From positions 1 to 15,846 of the forward strand of contig DATIPA010000133.1 in assembly GCA_035472475.1 (NCBI GenBank): DNA of 15,846 nucleotides, given 5' to 3'. The position numbers were made by a program, and so were the translations under genes. The notes under the pieces are model-generated. The model was not told where the DNA came from and ran no database searches. It saw nothing but the letters and a program-made list of their open reading frames with translations. The stretch's first letter is position 1; each line of letters begins with the position of its first letter. The DNA is from JAFAXD01 sp035472475. GTDB taxonomy: Bacteria > Pseudomonadota > Alphaproteobacteria > Rhizobiales > Xanthobacteraceae. Shown here one piece after another: positions 14,392 through 15,846 of this stretch.

Positions 14392-15846
14392 TTATCGCCC
14401 GCGCGGCTTAGCGCGCCGCGTCGCGGGAGCGGCCAGCGGGTCATCGGGCCAGGGGTGACGCGGATAGCGGCCGCGCATATCGGATTTGACGGCCGTGTAG
14501 CTCCCGCGCCAGAAGCCGGGCAGATCGCGCGTCACCTGAACGGGCCGGTGCGCCGGCGATAGCAGCTCCACCACCAACGGGACGCGTCCGCCCGCGATCG
14601 TCGGGTGGCGATCGAGGCCGAACAGTTCCTGGACCCGTATTGAGAGCTTCGGACCTTCCGGCGCCTCATAATCGATCGGAACCCGGGATCCGGACGGCGC
14701 CGAGAAATGCGTCGGCGCTTCGGCGTCGAGCCGCCGGCGCAGCGCATGCGGCACCAGGGCCGAAACGGCATCGGCAAGCTCGTCGGCCGATAACTCACTC
14801 ACCGCGGTCTTGCCGTAGAGCGCGGGCGTGAGCCAGTCGTCAACCCGCGCGGCGAGTGCTGCGTCGGAGAGATCCGGCCATTCGTCGCCCTCCGCGGCGC
14901 GCAGAAAAATCACGCGGTCTCGCCATTGCGACAGCGGCTTGGTCCAGGGCAGCCGATCGACCCCCAGCCGAGCAATGCCGTCCGCGAGGATGCGGGCGCT
15001 CGTTTCATCGGCCGCAATTGGCACCGGGCGTTCGGTCAACACGATGGCGCCGAGCGCGCGACCTGCACGGCCGCGCAGCGCCATCGCTTGTTGTTCGAAG
15101 GTGATTTGCTCGCGCGCCTCGATCCGGTCAACGAAATGCTTTTCGATCTCAGCGAGCGAAATCGGTGCGGCCAGCACGATCCGCCCCTGCGTCGCACTGC
15201 CGGCGATTTCGGCAACCGCCAGGAATGGTTCGCGCGCCAGGCGCGAGGTCTGATCCACGGCGGCCCCACGACCGTTCGCCAGCAGAAAACGCCCGTCACC
15301 CCGGTTCTTCGCGATCCGGTCCGGATAGGCGAGACCGAGAACCGCGCCGGGATTGAGTGCCGTCGTGTCGGCTTTCGCGCCGCCAACCAGATCCACCCAC
15401 CGGGCTGCCATACGTTTCGCCTCCACGGCCCGGCGCGAACGATCGCGAGAGAGCTCATTCAGCCGATGGCCGAGATCGATGTCGTTGCCGCCGAGACCGC
15501 GCTCGCTGAGGATCAACGCAATGTCGGCCGCCAGCCGCCCGGCGCGCTGTGCACCGGCGTCGACCACCATGCGGGCGAGCCGCGGCGGCAACGGCAGCGC
15601 GCGCAGCTTGCGACCCTCCTCGGTGAGGCGACCCGCGGCGTCGATAGCGGTGAGGTCACGCAGGAGCGCCCGCGCTTCGCTCAACGCAGGCCGCGGCGGC
15701 GGATCAAGAAACGCGAGCGTGTCGGGCTCGGTAACACCCCACTGCGCAAGGTCCAGCACGAACCCGGAGAGATCAGCGGCGAGGATTTCCGGCTGCGCAA
15801 AGGCTTCCAGCGCGCCGGTCTGCGCTTCCTCCCACAGGCGATAGCA
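14392..15846 (-). CDS. hrpB: ATP-dependent helicase HrpB, C-terminal part (open at window edge)
   Basis: The frame is open from the window edge to TAA at 14392-14394, giving 484 residues of a protein normally about 800 long. The first visible residues, CYRLWEEAQ, then PEILAADL and LDLAQWGV, match the end of the superfamily 2 helicase domain of HrpB. The helicase-associated region follows (LSEARALLRDLTAIDAAGRLTEEG, LPLPPRLARMV). The long HrpB-specific C-terminal region comes next, with RRRLDAEAPTHFSAPSGSRVPIDYE and the typical ending PGFWRGSYTAVKSDMRGRYPRHPWPDDP. The ATPase motifs (Walker A and the DExH box) lie outside the window. HrpB is a DEAH-type RNA helicase-like protein of uncertain cellular role. 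The GTG at 15759 is internal and should not be taken as the start. Confidence 0.96.
   Translation of the reverse strand, partial: CYRLWEEAQTGALEAFAQPEILAADLSGFVLDLAQWGVTEPDTLAFLDPPPRPALSEARALLRDLTAIDAAGRLTEEGRKLRALPLPPRLARMVVDAGAQRAGRLAADIALILSERGLGGNDIDLGHRLNELSRDRSRRAVEAKRMAARWVDLVGGAKADTTALNPGAVLGLAYPDRIAKNRGDGRFLLANGRGAAVDQTSRLAREPFLAVAEIAGSATQGRIVLAAPISLAEIEKHFVDRIEAREQITFEQQAMALRGRAGRALGAIVLTERPVPIAADETSARILADGIARLGVDRLPWTKPLSQWRDRVIFLRAAEGDEWPDLSDAALAARVDDWLTPALYGKTAVSELSADELADAVSALVPHALRRRLDAEAPTHFSAPSGSRVPIDYEAPEGPKLSIRVQELFGLDRHPTIAGGRVPLVVELLSPAHRPVQVTRDLPGFWRGSYTAVKSDMRGRYPRHPWPDDPLAAPATRRAKPRGR

Noticed and set aside
14640..15253. Plus-strand open frames downstream of the structured RNA, which could have made it a leader
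   Set aside because: They are antisense to the well-supported hrpB coding region and show shadow-type composition, so the RNA has no credible downstream gene.

Overview
The window is GC-rich, densely coded DNA from an alphaproteobacterium. The gene families, the codon use and several small conserved-looking proteins suggest a Bradyrhizobium/Rhodopseudomonas-type member of the Hyphomicrobiales. This placement comes from protein style, not from a phylogenetic marker, so it is only moderately certain. Most genes look like ordinary chromosomal metabolism and transport. I see no insertion sequence, phage gene or CRISPR array.

Layout. At the left edge is the 5' part of a tRNA-Gly(CCC) gene on the minus strand. 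Next on the minus strand are a Nudix hydrolase (2808-3248), a short-chain dehydrogenase (1848-2666) and a 557-codon gene (153-1826). This last gene reads through one in-frame UGA and is interpreted here as a UGSC-family selenoprotein. Positions 3300-4800 hold small genes: a possible membrane protein, a secreted thermonuclease-like protein (minus) and a small conserved-type hypothetical (plus). An MFS carboxylate/aromatic-acid type transporter (minus, 4793-6133) diverges from a tight plus-strand operon (6306-11140). That operon encodes an ABC ATPase, a substrate-binding protein, two different permeases and a type B carboxylesterase. Abutting it tail to tail is a phosphomannomutase/phosphoglucomutase (minus), preceded by a second MFS transporter (minus). 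A roughly 465-base gap follows. It holds a plus-strand structured RNA with a 24-codon mini-ORF, an extraordinarily long Shine-Dalgarno sequence and a strong terminator. The right edge is the C-terminal two thirds or so of the helicase HrpB (minus, open at the window edge).

Main result. The frame 1826->153 is open across its whole length except for one UGA at 1536-1538. That UGA sits in a redox-type U-S-T-C-C motif. A perfect 6-bp hairpin with a GGUC loop begins 12 nucleotides after it, which is the spacing and loop chemistry expected of a bacterial SECIS element. A standard gene caller would split this gene into a 96-aa fragment and a 451-aa protein. The second result is the 14150-14370 RNA: its ribosome-binding site matches the complement of the 16S rRNA 3' tail over at least 16 bases, and it contains mutually exclusive hairpins.

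How the genes may work together. The ABC importer and the co-translated esterase look like one unit for taking up and hydrolysing an ester, and the divergent MFS transporter may move a related acid. The dehydrogenase and the selenoprotein are spaced as a two-gene operon and probably share a redox pathway of unknown substrate. No selenocysteine machinery (selA, selB, selC, selD) lies in the window, so it would have to be elsewhere in the genome.
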